Below are positions 48,901-60,500 of a stretch of DNA of 64,000 nucleotides, in pieces. Under the pieces are notes generated by a model. It did not search any database. It had not been told where the DNA came from and saw only the letters and a program-made list of their open reading frames with translations. The stretch comes from Trichodelitschia bisporula. Lineage: Eukaryota; Ascomycota; Dothideomycetes; Phaeotrichales; Phaeotrichaceae. Every line of letters begins with the position of its first letter. Position 1 is the first letter of the stretch. The translations under genes were made by a program, and so were the position numbers. The stretch lies in the NCBI GenBank assembly GCA_010356995.1, contig ML996699.1, positions 257,395 to 321,394 of the forward strand, read 5' to 3'.

Positions 48901-50455
48901 CTGTTCGACACTCGATTGCGGAATCATCCGAAGCACTGGAGATCGGGCAGCGATGGGTGCTCCTTCCTCAGCCGGCCAAACCAGGTCCCGCCCTAAAGCT
49001 TCAGTAGCCCCATTAGCAACACCACCGTCCGGAACTAGAATCGCAGAATCACCCGGTCGGAGCCGATATGGATCCTGATGGCGGCTGGTTAGCCTCACCT
49101 GGTTTGTGCAGACCCGGCTCTGCCGCCATCTCTCTCGGTCCCACCGTTTGCCATGCCAACGGCGTAGGGTCGACGTAAGTGGCGGCCCGGCTTGGGCCTT
49201 CGTGCGGTAGCCAATGCAGACTCTTCGATGGCGCAATAGACTAGCAGGCTGAGTGGCCGATGTGACGTGGGGCTGCTATTATGCGGCTCCCATGCATGGG
49301 GTGTACGGTAGATAAGGTCGGCAGACAAGCTCAGCATCGCTACCCGACTTCACGGCCGGGACCGTGCGAGCGGACCAAGTTGCGGCCCAATTTACTAACC
49401 CGATGGCTTCTGGAAGGATAGCATCCGCAAGGCTGAATTGCGTCATTGCGGGCAGGGTGGGTAGGGTAAGCGCCAGATGCGCAAGCGGTACACGCGCGTG
49501 TATGCTCGCGGCTGGAATGCGGAGGACAAGTGCGCCAACACGGGATTGGCCGGCCGAGTCCGTGATGCAAGTGCTAGTTCCCGGTGTTTGGTCCATATGT
49601 ATGTGACGGAAGCCGTTCCGAGGAGTCGTACTCCGCAGCACGTGTGCACATTAGCGGCTCGGTAAGAGATGTTTGCTGTCTCGGACTACCACGTAAGAGG
49701 GACGTGATGGTCGATAGCATGCTCACGATATATGTGCAACGAGGGCCCGTATGTGCGATGGTATGCAAAGTGATCAGACTGGGATTGGGGAGCTTTCATT
49801 TTCCTAGATTTGCTTGCGCGCCATGCCGTGCGAAAACGCCTCGCTTCCTAAATTCCTGGAAAGAAGGAGGTCTATGTCTCATCATGGCATTCCACGCGGC
49901 CATCACCGGACGCGCACCGCATCCAGCAAGTCATGTCCGCTCCCGATACTCCGATCCAATGTCGCATACCTAGAAGTCATTCTCGTCACTCCCGGCGATG
50001 ATAACATTATTGATCTGTGTTGCAGAAAAGGTTAGCATCGATCCACACAAGTATCACGTGTGAATATCAAATCCGCCCTCCCGACCCGGCCCGCCAGCCG
50101 CACATCTTGCGCGGAAGTCCGCCCAGGCCGGATAACTGGCCGGCTTGCGCCGTCGTCGGGCACACACCAGATGCCGTGCACCCGCACCTGCACTCTCACC
50201 GCCTGCTTTTCCCCGATACCCGGGCGTTGCACGGGGCGCGGCTACCGGGTTTGCGTGCTTGTGCGACCGCGGCTGCATAGCCGTCTCGCACGAGTGCAGC
50301 CCACCATCGGTGATGGGAAGGACAGGGACGGGAAGGTAGACGGGTCATAGACGGAAGTAGCCGAAGGAGAGCGGGAAGCCGACGAGGGCGTGATAGGGAA
50401 GGGCCGGGGGTGAGGAAGGAGGGGGTGAGGAAGGAGGGGGGAGGTGGTTATACAG

Positions 50456-52847
50456 TCAACCAGGGTAGGTCATCGATGTCTCGCGCAGCAGGACATCAAA
50501 TGCGAAAAAGTGGCATGATAACGAGCAATGAAAATCTCGGACGTTACGCACCTTGAGTACCATCCGACACAGTTGTGTCGCCAACAGAAGTTGCGACCGC
50601 TTGGAGATCAGGGGATCAATAACGAAGTGCTGCCGCATGTCTGGTTCCCGGGCGCATGGTGTGTTAGCCAATCGCGATCTGCATGAATGTGCAACGAAAA
50701 AGCAGCCAATAGCTCGCACAAATGAGACAAATGAATATCAAGGTGTTGCTGTGACAGCCATTTCTGTGACCGCACCCAACCTGCTGGATTTCGACGAGGG
50801 TGGGGGTCAAGGAGGGGTCGCGAAACCTGCTGTACGCCCGCATCGTAGGGCGGGAAGCGCTTCCGACTCCCCACCTCGGATTGGACGCTAGCAGGCGCCG
50901 TGCGTGGCTGACCTCTTGGATTGCCGCGAAAAGCACCACCACAAGAGCGGCCAAAACGGCCAGGGCCGGATAAAATGCAATCAAGGAGAATACAAAGGGG
51001 GTCATCTGCTCACCGTTGCTGCCAGTCTGCATGCAGTCTACGCCCAGGCGGGAGTTTTTCTCCTTGACCTGCCGCGACTTGATGGATGCTAAAGTTTCGA
51101 TTGGCGCAAAGCCTGAATTCTCCGCCAGGGCCATGGGGACAGCATCAAGAGCCTCCGCGAAAGCGCGCATAGCATACTGCTCGAGCCCAGGGGTCTGCAC
51201 GAGGTTAGTCCGCTTCCGGGAAATGCTCGAGAGAAACAGACCTTCACTGCCGCTTCCTCGATCGCAAGGGAGCAGGCTATCTCGGCTGCACCTCCGCCAT
51301 ATACGACGCGGTTATCGCGGACGAGGTTGCGGACGACGCAGATGGCGTCATGTAGCGAGCGCTTAGCTTCGTCGATGATCTGCGACGTTAGCGACGAAGT
51401 AGACGACAGTCGGCGAGCATACCATCTTGTTGCTGCCTCTTATGAACGCAGTAACGGCCCGCGTGTTGGCGCACTCCTCGATGACGAGCATCTTGTCACG
51501 GGTCGTCCCAAACGACATCTCGCGGACGATACCGGCCTTGCCCAGCTTGGCGGCCGTCAGGTCCTCGAACCGGGGCACAATACGACCGTTGGTCGCAATG
51601 GCGATGAGTTCAATCTCGGGACCGCCCACCCATCGCACGGCAGGGAGCTTGTTGGTGAGCAGCAAGTGATTCGCCTCGTCGTCGAAGCCCCACTGGCAGA
51701 TGACGACATTCGCACCGGTCGCCTTGATTTGTTCAATCATCTCTGTGAACTTCTCGCTCTCGTAATTCTGCAGACGCTTAAACTCCTCAACGGAGGTGAT
51801 GTCCAGCTTGTGCTTAGTCTTGGGCTTAGGAGGCTCAAATGCGCACGTCAGAATGGCGAGTTTAGCATCGCGAACCTCCGACGGCATCTGCGGATGTGAG
51901 AAGTCCTTGTCGACAATGACGCCCTTGACCAGCAGCGAGTCCTCGAGCGAGCCGCCGACCTTGCCGTCGACTTTGATGAGCTCAAAGTCGACGTCCTTGC
52001 GCTCCAGATCGGCTACCGACAGCACCGCGTCTACGGCAATTTTGGCGAACTGGTCGTGAGCCTTGGACACGATCTTGCTTCCCAAGCTCGTCCGCGCAAC
52101 CCGCAACAGGTTCTGGGTGTCGTCGCGGGAAAACTCAATGACGTCGCTGATCTTGTCGAGCTCCGCCACGGCAATCTCGCATGCCTCGTCATAGCCCTCT
52201 GCTATCCGAATCGGGTGAATGCCCTTATCGATGAGGTCCGCTGCTTGCTCCAGGAGAGCGCCCGCAAGCACGACAACACCCGTGGTACCGTCTCCTATTT
52301 CCTCATCCTGCGACTTTGATAGTTCTACAAGGAGCTTGGCAACGTTGTTGGAGATCTCCATTTGGGAGAGGATGGTGGCGCCATCGTTTGTGACTGTGAT
52401 ATCTCCATCGGGCGAGATAAGGATCTTGTCTAGTCCGCGTGGGCCCTAACATGTTTAGCTGGTATCCAAATCGCGGCGAACACCGTCATACCAGCGACGT
52501 CTTGACGATATTTGCCACTGTCCGTGCCGCAATAATGTGCGCTTTGACGGCATCGTTTCCATGTAAACGCGTCTTTTTGCCTTGACTGAAAGCGGTCAGC
52601 GGTTGGATATCCGGCTCGTGAATGGTGCCTTACTCCCGGACGACGATGAACGGCCGGCCCTGCTCATCCTGCATCACCCTTGCTATACGGCATTAGCCTC
52701 AGTTCGATGCCTTGGAGCCGCCAAGTCTACAGAGTGCAGCGGTACAGGTGTAGAGGAGAAGTACCTTGGGACATGTCAAGTTCTGGAGCAAGGTATTAGC
52801 GCTACTGATGTCGGACGGGAAGTGTGCCTAGACTCACGCATAGCCAT
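50456..52847 (-). CDS. CCT5: T-complex chaperonin subunit epsilon (CCT5)
   Basis: Cytosolic TRiC/CCT ring subunit that folds actin, tubulin and other proteins with ATP. Eight or nine exons: 52838-52847 (10 nt), 52765-52782 (18 nt), 52634-52682, 52492-52585, 51423-52445, 51242-51379, 51014-51194, 50552-50640, and either read-through or a last intron to the same stop at 50456. Read-through gives 565 aa. The N-terminus becomes [20 protein letters not shown]. The group II chaperonin motifs are [37 protein letters not shown] and [30 protein letters not shown], then [15 protein letters not shown], favours epsilon over other subunits. The tail after RMVLKV is the weak part: neither read-through nor the GTGCGT..GCGAG intron gives an obviously conserved end. 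Confidence 0.93.
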
Positions 52848-53264
52848 GTTGGACGAAGCCTCAGGCTCAGCAGACGATGTCTAGAGTAAAGGGAGATGAG
52901 GGTGGATATCGGACAGAAGGTCGGGGAAGAGAGTTGTGCGAAAGAGGTGGGGTTAAAGCGTAAAGCTGGGGTGGTGGAGGGGAAGGAGGGGGTAGTAGTC
53001 GACAGCCCACCTCCACATCGGCGATAATTTTCTGGAAGACGTGCATGCCAAGCCCCGCGAACTTCGCGTCACCTTGTGCGGAGCTGGAGCTTCTAACGCG
53101 CCGCAAGCATTCACATCAACATCATCTGCTTCCACCCATTTCGTCAACACCTCGACTTGATCTTCATCCACCTCGTCACGCGCCGCTCCTTGCCAGCTTT
53201 TTGCTCCTTAACCTCGACAACAGCACATTCGCGCGGATTCCTGTCCGTCTGTTGTCGCGCAATC
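52848..53264. promoter_or_regulatory. Divergent CCT5 / HP1 promoter
   Basis: Only 417 bp separate the two start codons. The segment contains TTCTGGAA (53030-53037), a minimal inverted TTC/GAA pair as in heat-shock elements, which would suit a chaperonin gene. It also holds an inverted CGCGAACTTCGCG-like element near 53056-53069. The sites are seen directly. Use by Hsf1 is an inference. Confidence 0.4.
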
Positions 53265-54365
53265 ATGCCTACCTGTACGGACATCCCCATTGCGCGTCGC
53301 GACTGCTACTAATCTGCCATATAGTCTACAGCGAGGAAGACGACAACCTTGTGGCATCGGAGAACGAGGCGGCTGCCGACCAGCTGACTTCGTTCAGCGA
53401 TGCCGCCGGTGCGTCGACGGCTGGTTCGAAGGCTGGGTCAAAGGCTCCAACCGCCGATGTGATAAGAGTGGAGCAAGATAAGGACGCATCGGAGGATGAC
53501 GGTGATGATGGTGATGTGACAGAGTACGAGCTACCTACCCTGGAATCTGACAATTCTGATATTTCGTAGATACGTCGTCGACTGCATCGTCAATCATGCG
53601 TGGATGGGCAAAGTAAGTTGCGCATCGTGCAGCACCTGCGCGTGTACTAATTGCTCCAGGTGCTCAAATACGAGGTCAAATGGGTCGATTACCCTGACAA
53701 GAAGGACCATACCTGGGAGCCCGAAGAAAATCTGTACTTTGCGCCGAACGGTTTGCCCGGTTAGCTTATCGATGCAGGGAAACTGCGTACGAGAGTCTCG
53801 AAGCCTACTGGAAGAAGATTGGTGGGCGCCCCGAGCCACCGAGCCGCAAGCGCAAGTCTGTGGCGGCAAAGGAAACCCCAGAGCCCAAGCGTCGCGGTCG
53901 CAAGCCTAGGCAGAGCCTCCCATCTCACGCGAAGAACAAGTCCAATGCCGATATCAAGTCGGAAACTCGGGATTCGGATGTCGAAACTCACGAGGAGTGG
54001 ACGCCACCGAATGGGTCGTGGGAGGATCATGTCCTTAACGTGGATGTGATCGAAGACAACCGCGATCCGACCACGGCCGAGCGCAGTCTCTACGCCTACG
54101 TTATCTGGCATCATGGGAAGAAGACGCGTCACCCCATCAACACCCTTCGGTACAAATGCCCACAGAAAGTAAGTACCGAATAGCGCGATGCAGATCGGGA
54201 GCTAATTGCATCTAGCTGTTGTCCTACTACGAGCAGCACCTGTACGTAACGTCAATAGTATTCTCTTCGTTTTCCCTCTTTAATACTAATCTTGCCAGCG
54301 TTTTCAAATCCACTGCCTCTGACGACGGTGTTGAAGGCGTCAACCCCGAATCCATCGAGGCCTAG
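53265..54365 (+). CDS. Heterochromatin protein 1 (chromo + chromoshadow)
   Basis: Seven exons (53265-53274, 53325-53523, 53570-53612, 53660-53733, 53778-54168, 54216-54241 and 54299-54365) give exactly 269 aa. An acidic N-terminal arm ends in DDGDDGDVTEYVVDCIV. The chromodomain, about residues 70-127, reads through VLKYEVKWVDYPDKKDHTWE. It keeps the aromatic cage (Tyr in EYVV, Trp and Tyr in KWVDYP) that binds methylated histone H3 Lys9. A basic hinge (SRKRKS, KRRGRKPRQS) follows, then a chromoshadow domain (WEDHVLNVDVIEDN, then YVIWHHGKKTRHPINTLRYK and LLSYYEQHLVF) for dimerisation and partner binding. It is the counterpart of HepA in Aspergillus and HPO in Neurospora. Exon 1 is only 10 nt. 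Expected role: nuclear silencing, including of secondary-metabolite genes in related fungi. Confidence 0.94.
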
Positions 54366-54916
54366 GTCGTCGTTTCGTCATGACCGTTTGCTAACATCGT
54401 TCCTTTCGCTAGGGTCTGGGTGTATCCTGATCAGAAGAGCTCCGCGGAAGCTGCCCTTTAAACGTCTACGTCAAGTCTAGCCCAGCTAGAATCACCTTCA
54501 AATGTCATGGGTTTTGCAAGAGTCATCTTCGGCGCAAGGCGGGAGGGGGCGGAGCGGCAAAGGGGTTGACTTCGACGATTCACCGCGTGTTGTCTTCGGT
54601 CTGACATGTATTTTGTCTCCGCGGCGTTAGTTATGGTAGGGGGTGTAATCGGAATTCCACCATCTTTCCCCAGACGTCTCGTATCAGTGTCACCGCTGGC
54701 GCGTTTGAGATAGTATGGCTGTTAATGATCTACTTGGACAGATCAGCTTAACAGTCATCGTCCGTGTTCACCAGTTCCAACCGTATCAAATGTCTCTCAT
54801 TGCGCCGTCTAGTCTTGCGAGAGAACCAAGAGGAAGCTAAATGGTAAAGGGAGATTGTCATAAGCTACAACCGCCGCCGCTTAACAAGCTGACAAGCCCC
54901 TAGCCTCATGGAGCGA
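54366..54916. other. Intergenic between convergent genes
   Basis: 3' UTRs of HP1 (+) and the NAD(P)-binding gene (-). No reading frame or structured element stands out. Confidence 0.5.
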
Positions 54917-55734
54917 TTACTTTTCCTGACGTTGCCACTCCGTAAGGAGTTTACGCCCCTGTTCCGCAAGCGTGGCATTCCTCACAAACGTATCGCTGCC
55001 TACCCACGCGAGATCAACCATACAAGCTGGAACCTCTACTACGTTGATTGACAGCGCCGGGAGAAGCCACTGAGTGGTCGACTGCAGTAGGCCAGCGTTT
55101 TCAGGCAAGATCTTGCCCGGCTGCGCAACATGAGGCTCGAATCCCGCGAACTGCTTGGCAAGTTCCATGAGCCCGTTTTCGGCAAGACCCTGCGGCGGTT
55201 TAGAGGTGTTCGCGAAGCCGAATCGGGGGGGCTTCAAATCACCTTTTGGCGGCGCGAATCGGGGGTGGTCCACATGGGCTTCTCGACGTTGCGCTGCGCC
55301 ATCAATCCGCTGCAGTACACGAAGCGGAAGCGCTTGTTCGGCGTCAGGGGCGTCAGCTTCGAGGCGAAAGCTCGGGCGGCTGCGAGTGCAAAGTCGACGT
55401 TGACTTTGTGGGAGTAGGCGACATCTCCGCCTAGCATGCGGACTGTGCCACCAATGCTCCTAAGACATTGGCCAACGGGGGAAACGGCAGAGCCACAGAG
55501 TCGGGAAGCATACCACAGGCAAGCTTCGGCGCCGGCAAGCTTTTCCATCAACTCATCCAGATACTGTGAGAAGTCGTGGCGGATCACGACTTGCACCTTT
55601 TCCGACGAGGCAAGCTCTTCTCAAGGCGCATGGCGGCCTAGTGCGATTATAGACGTGATACCGGGGTGATTGATGCATTGCTTGAGCATAGCCCCACCGA
55701 CGAGGCCGGTGACGCCTGCTATGATGGCCTTCAT
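54917..55734 (-). pseudogene. NAD(P)-binding Rossmann-fold protein with an internal stop
   Basis: The ATG at 55734 starts MKAIIAGVTGLVGGAMLKQC, a classic GxTGxxG nucleotide-binding loop of atypical short-chain dehydrogenases and epimerases. Codon 38 is TGA (55621-55623), after IIALGRHAP. The same frame continues with EELASSEKVQVVIRHDFSQY. Two further introns, 55460-55513 (54 nt, stop-free) and 55190-55242, join EACLW-SIGGTVRMLGG and DSRRQK-GLAENGLMELAKQF. They run to the stop at 54917 for 237 codons in register, with KRFRFVYCSG and AQPGKILPENAG as family-like motifs. Everything after codon 38 stays coherent, so the lesion is a single nonsense codon (for example CGA to TGA), a sequence error, or a site of recoding. 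Substrate unknown. Confidence 0.6.
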
Positions 55735-56419
55735 TGGGGGAAGATAGGGGACTATGGGGATATGCGTGGTGTTTCTGCACAGTTGAAGTGGCGTTGAGAC
55801 TGCTTATGTCCGTCGTCTAAGATAAGGCGCCCCGTACTCACGATGAGTTGTTAGCGTACCTCGTATTGTCGTACAGATCGATGTGCAGCTGGGGTTCTCG
55901 GCTCCAGGCCAGGCGTCCCTGCAGGTTGGGGACTTGATATCCTATCATTCGAGCCTCGTTTATTGTGCAGACGATGATGCATGGAGGACGCCATGCCGAA
56001 TTCTTCAGATGGTACGAATTCCTTAACTCTTACGACAAGCAGCCACGGTGACTTTAGCAAAACCGAAACCAAATCCTGGGGAACTGGAGGCGTTTGTGAC
56101 GAGAGGTGAAATTGGAGGAGCTCAGGCCATCACAGCGTGTGGCGTGCAGCATGTCTCTCATACTGAACAGACTTTCATCCAATGGCGGGGTCGAAAGCAT
56201 CACCACTCATTTCTCCCCCGCGCAATGACATATCGCACGCCTTAGGAAGATTATAGGCAATGGCGACTCTTTGTCGTCGGGTACCTAAAGGCTAGACGGG
56301 TAGCCGCTCTACTTTCCCGTTTGAAGAAGAATGGAGAGTGCATCAATTACCCGTAGTTCTAGAGCTGACATTGCAAAGCCAATTGCACCTAGCGTCAAGC
56401 AAGGAAGCCGAAAGGGGAG
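55735..56419. other. Intergenic region
   Basis: The promoter side of the NAD(P)-binding gene lies at the left. No supportable gene was found. Confidence 0.5.
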
Positions 56420-57523
56420 GATATGGGAAAGTTCAAAAGTCCGTCCGCGCGCACCCCTCCTCCAGTCCACTTTCCCCCTCTCTCTCCCCAAGATTCAGAG
56501 CTGTCATATTTCCCCTCCACCATGCTTCCTGTTCCGCCCGTTCCGCCCTTCCCCGCCAGAGCTCCCACTTCCCTTTCCGGTGTGGTAAGTGAAACGCCCT
56601 GCAGATGGATATACGCAGGGTCCAAAGGCCCCGTCGAGACACTACGGTACTGTAGTTCTAGTTCTATTATTCTGCACCCTTGTCTTAGGTCCCGGACCTG
56701 TGAGATCATCGATTCACCTCGGCCACCAGCAATCTCTAGTTCTACCGACTTCGCTTCCTCCCACCACCACCACCACCACCACCACCACCACTCCTCCTAG
56801 TAACGACGTACACGCATCCAAACACCCCTCACGACACGTATACGCCGCATACGCCGCACACGCCTCACGCGCGGCACCATACGAACGACCGAATACACAC
56901 GAACTCTCTTGCCGCCTCACCCCTCCCCCCACCTCGTCCTTCCTTCACGCCTCTCCGCCCTCCCCGCAAAACAAATCCTTACGACTTCTATCGCAATACT
57001 CTTCCCCTGTCTCCTATCCTCTTGATACCGATATAGAATCTTCATCATTTTAACTACCTAGTTCTTCAGCTCCGCGTCTTTCTCCTGGGGTGCATGGAAG
57101 GCGTCAAGCTTCCGACTTCTGTCTGGCCCTCTCCCCGCCCTCCACCCCCCCCCACTTTGTCCCTGATCGCAAGTGGCCTAGCCTGCCAAATATCCGAGTC
57201 TAATCGACGATTCGGCACCCTGTCTCGCCGTTGCCCTGCATCTTCTTCCCCAGACGCCCACATCAAAGCGTCCAGAAATATTCTGTAGCCTCCCAGCGTC
57301 GATCAGACTATCGTCGACCTATACTCTTAGGTAGATGTCGGTACCGCCTCACCTTTCTCCAGCCACCCTTCACTCGCGTGACTTCTCTTCCATACCTGGT
57401 TGATCCAGAACTACTGCCTCTTTCCCTTCCTTTGATTCCTGATTCCATTCGTCACCTACCCTGTTCCGCGTCTGCATGAACTCGCTTTAACGAGTTTCAG
57501 GTCTCCGATAGTTCTCCACGCTC
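56420..57523 (+). promoter_or_regulatory. Phytochrome promoter and long CT-rich leader with an upstream ORF
   Basis: Pyrimidine-rich sense strand over about 1.1 kb, with a (CCA)n microsatellite at 56761-56790. An ATG at 57094 opens a 64-codon upstream frame (MEGVKLPTSVWPSPRPPPPP and onward) ending at 57288, 235 nt before the phytochrome ATG. If it lies in the leader it could lower translation of the main frame. Transcript start is unknown. Confidence 0.4.
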
Positions 57524-60500
57524 ATGGACCCTCCGCCTCCGCCTTCGTCATCAACCTCACAATCCGGGCGAGATGCTGAAACTCCCCCGTCACCTTCTAC
57601 CCCCTCCAGCCAGCCGACCTTGGACCATGGAAATGAACCAATTCATCGTCCACGCCTCTCCCAGGCATCTCTGTCCTGGCAAGGTCTGGAGAGCACAGTA
57701 TTGAGTGCAGGTTTTAGTGCTGTCACCCCAGGCGGTACGAACCGGGTCTTCCCCATCAAAACCCTAGTGTCTGTAGCTCCGGATACGTCAAAATGGTCTC
57801 CAAGCACTGCGGGTGGGGCAAGGGACCGGAGTCAAGGTGGACCCTCAGGACAGGCATTGCCACAACAGGACGGCCCTGTGACGCCTGGGGTGCTGCATCG
57901 CCGGGGAAGTGTGGCGACGGATCTGAGCACTTCGCAGCGCTTACCGGGTACCGCATTCAGTGAAATGTCGTCCAACCGGCCCGAGAGTGAGGCTATGGGC
58001 GAGCACATGAGCCACACGTCCGATTATCAAGCATCTTCGGCTGCCAGCATCAGATCGGACGACGATGGTCCAGTACTGACGGCGCGTTTCAAGCACGTCA
58101 TCACGGAGGGAGGTCATGCTATCATCACCGGCCGCGACGGTGAAGCTCTTCAGCGATGTGAGGACGAGCCGATCCACATACCTGGGGCTGTGCAATCGTT
58201 TGGACTGCTTGTTGCACTGCAAGAAGAGGAGGATGGAAAGTTTGTGGTGCGCATAGTGAGTGAGAACTCGAAGCGCATCATCGGATACACACCCATAGAG
58301 CTGTTTTCACTGGACAGTTTCACAGACATCTTGTCTGAGGAACAGACAGACAATTTGCTCGACCATATCGACTTCATCCGCGAAGGAGACGCAGACGTTG
58401 TTACCAACGGGCCTGAGCTCTTCACTATTTCCATACGGACGCCTGCGAGAAAGCGCAACAAGTTGTGGTGCGCAATGCACATCAACGAGAAGAATCCGGA
58501 TCTCATCATATGCGAGTTCGAGCTCGAAGACGACACCACGAATCCTCTTGTTTCCAAGGTCGATGTGACACCCGACACTCCCGAAGACACACTCAGCAGT
58601 GAGCCGACGCCAGAAGAATTTGCTGAAAGCACACTGAACATTAGCCGGCCTCTGCGTATACTGCGCAGCGCGAGAAAACGGAAGGGAGAAGCGGCTGCAA
58701 TGGAGGTCTTCAACATCATGTCGCAAATCCAGGAGCAGCTTGCCTCGGCACCCACCTTGGACAAGTTTCTCAAAATCCTCGTTGGAGTCGTGAAGGAACT
58801 GACGGGCTTCCACCGCGTGATGATCTACCAGTTCGACGCCAACTGGAACGGCCGCGTCGTGACAGAACTGGTTGACCCACGCGCAACAGTTGATCTCTAC
58901 AAAGGCCTCTACTTTCCGGCGTCCGACATTCCGAAACAGGCGAGGGACCTGTACAAAGTCAACCGTGTGCGCCTGCTCTATGACAGGGACCAGGAGACTG
59001 CACGGCTCGTGTGCCGCACGGCCGAAGACCTCGAAACTCCCCTCGATCTCACCTACTCGTACCTCCGCGCCATGTCTCCTATTCATATCAAATATCTTGC
59101 CAACATGGCCGTGCGCTCATCCATGTCCATATCCATTAACGCCTTCGACGAACTTTGGGGCTTGATATCGTGCCATTCATACGGACAGCACCCTATGCGA
59201 GTCTCCTTTCCCATCCGGAAAATGTGCCGCCTGGTTGGTGACACGGCTTCTCGTACCATCGAGCGCCTGTCATATGCATCCCGCCTTCAAGCACGAAAAC
59301 TTATCAATACGGTCCCTACTGAGCACAACCCATCCGGCTATATTGTCGCCTCCTCTGAGGACTTGCTGAACCTCTTCCATGCCGACTCTGGCTTGCTGTC
59401 AATTCGCGACGAAACGAAGATCCTTGGCCAGATTGAAGAGTCACACGAAGCGCTTGCTTTGCTCGAGTACTTGCGTATGCGGCGCATAACCTCGGTCGTC
59501 ACATCTCAGGAGATATCACAAGACTTTCCGGACATGCGCTATGAACCTGGATTCAAAGTCATTGCCGGTCTCCTGTATGTGCCACTTTCAGCTGGTGGCA
59601 TGGACTTCATCGTCTTTTTTCGGAAAGGCCAGCTCAAGGAGGTCAAATGGGCCGGCAATCCATATGAGAAGTTCGTCCGTGAAGGCACCGTTGGCTATCT
59701 CGAGCCTCGCACGAGTTTCAAGACCTGGCGTGAGACTGTCATTGGCAAGTGCCGAGAGTGGAATGAAGACGAAGTTGAAACGGCGACTGTTCTGTGTCTC
59801 GTCTACGGCAAGTTCATCGAAGTGTGGCGACAGCGCGAGGCTGCGCTCCAGAACTCGAAGCTTACTCGGCTCCTGCTCGCCAACTCTGCGCACGAGGTTC
59901 GCACGCCTCTCAATGCCATCATCAACTATCTTGAAATTGCGCTGGAGGGCGCGCTCGACCAAGAGACACGAGATAATCTGGCCAAATCGCACTCCGCCTC
60001 GAAGAGTTTGATCTACGTCATTAACGACCTCCTGGACCTCACCAAGGCAGAAGAGGGGGGCGAACTGGTCCGAGGTGAAGTGTTCGAGCTCGGTGCTACC
60101 ATCGACGAAGCCACAACCCCTTTTGGCGCGGATGCGCGTAGGAAGGGCATTGATTTTGAAGCTACTCTGCATCCTGGACTTCCAGCACATGTTCTTGGTG
60201 ACCAGAGGAAAGTCCGCCAAGCCGTCAGCAATGTCGTTGCCAATGCCGTTCAATACACGACAACAGGCGGAATACGCGTCCGTACGTATACCAAGGAGCA
60301 CAGAGAAGGACGCGCAGATGTCGAGGTCGCAGTGGAGGACACGGGCGCGGGCATGACAACTAAGCAGTTGGACTCTCTGTTTCGAGAGCTGGAACAAGTC
60401 CACTCGGAAACCGAGTCACCGACTGATGGTCACCACCCACTACGCATCCTTGGCTCGGCAGCTTCCAACTCGCCTACTCAAGAACCCGAGATGCAACGGC

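Larger units (their letters stand above)
41585..50455. other. Gene desert B
   Basis: Almost 9 kb, GC-rich, without a supportable conserved gene. It contains a CT-rich stretch (about 42040-42140), a GATATC array (43543-43566), a 12-nt array (45555-45584), the long cytosine run (45905-45982) and AGCAAG/GCAAG-type repeats near 42755-42793. Open frames are short, overlapping and without motifs. Confidence 0.55.

Noticed and set aside
28774-50455. Secondary-metabolite cluster, transposon or CRISPR array hidden in the deserts
   Set aside because: No synthase, transporter, transposase or reverse transcriptase motifs, and no regularly spaced repeats, were seen in any frame or strand.
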